6,593 nucleotides of DNA from Candidatus Rokuibacteriota bacterium (GTDB lineage: Bacteria; Methylomirabilota; Methylomirabilia; Rokubacteriales; JACPHL01): assembly GCA_016188625.1 (NCBI GenBank), contig JACPHL010000179.1, positions 1-6,593 on the forward strand, in the 5' to 3' direction. The position numbers and the translations under genes are program-made. Every line of letters starts with the position of its first letter. Position 1 is the first letter of the stretch. Of the stretch, positions 5,549-6,593 are shown one piece after another. Below the pieces are notes generated by a model. It was not told where the DNA came from, did no database searches, and saw only the letters and a program-made list of their open reading frames with translations.

Positions 5549-6593
5549 GTGAGGAGACGCGAGCGCTCGCCCGAGGCGCGACAGACGGCCTTCGTCGAGA
5601 TCGTCAAGGAGCTGGCCGCCGAGGATGACCCGGAGCGGCTTTTTGCGCGGATCGGGGAGCGGGTCTGCCAGCTCCTCGGGACCGACAGCGCCTCCCTCTG
5701 CGTGGTGGAGGGGGATGAGCTGGCCGTCCGCGCGGCCTGCGGCCTCGAAGGGCCTCTCCACGGCGCCCCGCGCCGCAAGATCGCCGAGAGCCCGGTCGGC
5801 CGGGTCGTCCTGACCCGGCGCGCCTACGCCACCGCGGACATGACCCGGGACCCGCACTGGCGGGGCTCCGAGGTCGTGACCCGGTGGGGCTACCGCGCCA
5901 TCCTGGAGGTCCCGGTCGTTCTCCGCGGGGAGGTCATCGGGGCGATGGCGGCGCTCGACAAGGCGCCCCGGAAGTTCTCCGGGGAGGACACCGCCCTCCT
6001 GAGCGCGCTGGCCGACCACACGGCGCTGGCCCTGGAGCGGGCGCGGCTGATCGGCGAGACCCAGGCGCAGCGGCAGGAGGCCGAGGTGCTGGCGGAGCTG
6101 GCCAGCACGATCACCGCCTCGCTGGACCTCGACACGGTGCTGGAGCGGGTGGCCAAGGGGGCCAGGGAGCTCTGCGGGAGCGACATGGCAGATCCCGACT
6201 CGGACGCGATGGTGCTCCGCTACCTCGTCGGGACCCGCTACCAACAGTACGACACCTTCCGGATCGAGGCCGGCAAGGGGAGCGGGGGGCTGGTGGTCTC
6301 GACCGGCTGCCCCTTCCGGACGGACGACTACGCCGCGGACCCCAGGATCAGCAAAGACTACCTCGAGGTGGCGCAGGTGGAGGGGATCGTCGCCGAGCTG
6401 GTGGTGCCGATCCAGATCGAGGGCAGAGTGGAGGGCCTGCTCTTTGTCCAGAACCGCGCCCACCGCCCGTTCACCGACCGGGACGAGGCGATCCTCGTCC
6501 GGCTGGCCGACCACGCGGCCATCGCCATCAAGAACGCGCGGCTCTACGGCGAGCTGCGGGCCGCCCTGGAGGCGGTCGAGGCCTCCCAGCAGC
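5549..6593 (+). CDS. Tandem GAF-domain sensory protein (3' end beyond window)
   Basis: An open frame with no stop from GTG 5549 to the window edge encodes at least 348 residues. GAF domain 1 spans about 27-165 (from ERLFARIGERVCQLLG, through DPHWRG at 101-106 and VPVVLRGEVIGAMAALD at 121-137, to LADHTALALERA at 154-165). A charged helical linker (about 162-190) leads to GAF domain 2, about 193-331 (from LDLDTVLERVAKGARELCG, through RTDDYAADPRISKDY at 257-271, to LADHAAIAIKNARLYGEL at 319-336). The frame ends in another coiled-coil-like linker, so an output module such as a histidine kinase, cyclase or phosphatase probably follows; none is visible. GAF domains bind small ligands or haem, or mediate dimers; no cysteine or histidine diagnostic of a chromophore is clear. 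No signal peptide or membrane segment is seen in this part, so it looks cytoplasmic. GTG is chosen because GGGGA (5539-5543) lies five bases upstream and only twelve bases separate it from the mutase stop. GAF2 seems to lack part of its first strand (about residues 212-217). Confidence 0.85.
   Translation, partial: MRRRERSPEARQTAFVEIVKELAAEDDPERLFARIGERVCQLLGTDSASLCVVEGDELAVRAACGLEGPLHGAPRRKIAESPVGRVVLTRRAYATADMTRDPHWRGSEVVTRWGYRAILEVPVVLRGEVIGAMAALDKAPRKFSGEDTALLSALADHTALALERARLIGETQAQRQEAEVLAELASTITASLDLDTVLERVAKGARELCGSDMADPDSDAMVLRYLVGTRYQQYDTFRIEAGKGSGGLVVSTGCPFRTDDYAADPRISKDYLEVAQVEGIVAELVVPIQIEGRVEGLLFVQNRAHRPFTDRDEAILVRLADHAAIAIKNARLYGELRAALEAVEASQQ

Noticed and set aside
5534-5551. 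Mutase-GAF fusion by readthrough, since the two frames are in register
   Set aside because: A TAG stop and twelve noncoding bases separate them, the GAF gene has its own ribosome site and GTG, and the mutase ends with the usual EPIIF terminus.
3821-6514. 897-codon open frame on the minus strand
   Set aside because: It lies antisense to the mutase and GAF genes, whose motifs are unmistakable. Its sequence is low-complexity (rich in Gly, Asp, Leu, Arg, Pro), as expected when a GC-rich gene is read backwards.
1-6593. tRNA, rRNA, CRISPR array, insertion sequence or prophage signs
   Set aside because: No cloverleaf, regular spaced repeats, transposase motif or terminal inverted repeats were seen by reading both strands; composition is uniform throughout.

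Overview
The window comes from a very GC-rich bacterial chromosome. Third codon positions are almost all G or C, genes are packed with 5-13 base gaps, and purine-rich Shine-Dalgarno sequences precede the starts. The gene content (branched-chain amino-acid-type ABC ATPase, ETF, acyl-CoA dehydrogenase, B12-dependent acyl-CoA mutase, GAF sensor) is what one sees in uncultivated soil or sediment lineages such as Rokubacteria/Methylomirabilota or deltaproteobacterial relatives. That placement is a guess from style and content, not a measured affiliation.

Layout: a lone LivF-type ABC transporter ATPase is read leftward (55-759) and is followed by two GC-rich hairpins (4-48). A 162-base divergent intergenic region (760-921) carries a promoter-like element for each direction; the rightward one is close to the sigma-70 consensus with a 17-base spacer. 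Five genes then run rightward as one probable operon: etfB (922-1701), etfA (1709-2701), an acyl-CoA dehydrogenase (2707-3852), the large catalytic subunit of a methylmalonyl-CoA-mutase-family enzyme (3866-5536), and a double-GAF-domain protein that starts at GTG 5549 and runs off the right edge still open.

How the genes fit together: the dehydrogenase would oxidise a short or branched acyl-CoA and pass electrons to the EtfAB flavoprotein encoded beside it. The mutase would rearrange the carbon skeleton of an acyl-CoA before or after that step, and LivF may power uptake of the parent amino acid or another small amphipathic substrate. The GAF protein is probably the sensory half of a signalling protein and could report on this metabolism.

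The most interesting point is the mutase. Two residues that bind the methylmalonyl carboxylate in true methylmalonyl-CoA mutases (Tyr89 and Arg207, Propionibacterium numbering) are here Phe86 and Gln204. That is the pair known from isobutyryl-CoA mutase, so the automatic label 'methylmalonyl-CoA mutase' is probably wrong for the substrate. The chain also has no cobalamin-binding domain, and no gene for one lies in the window.
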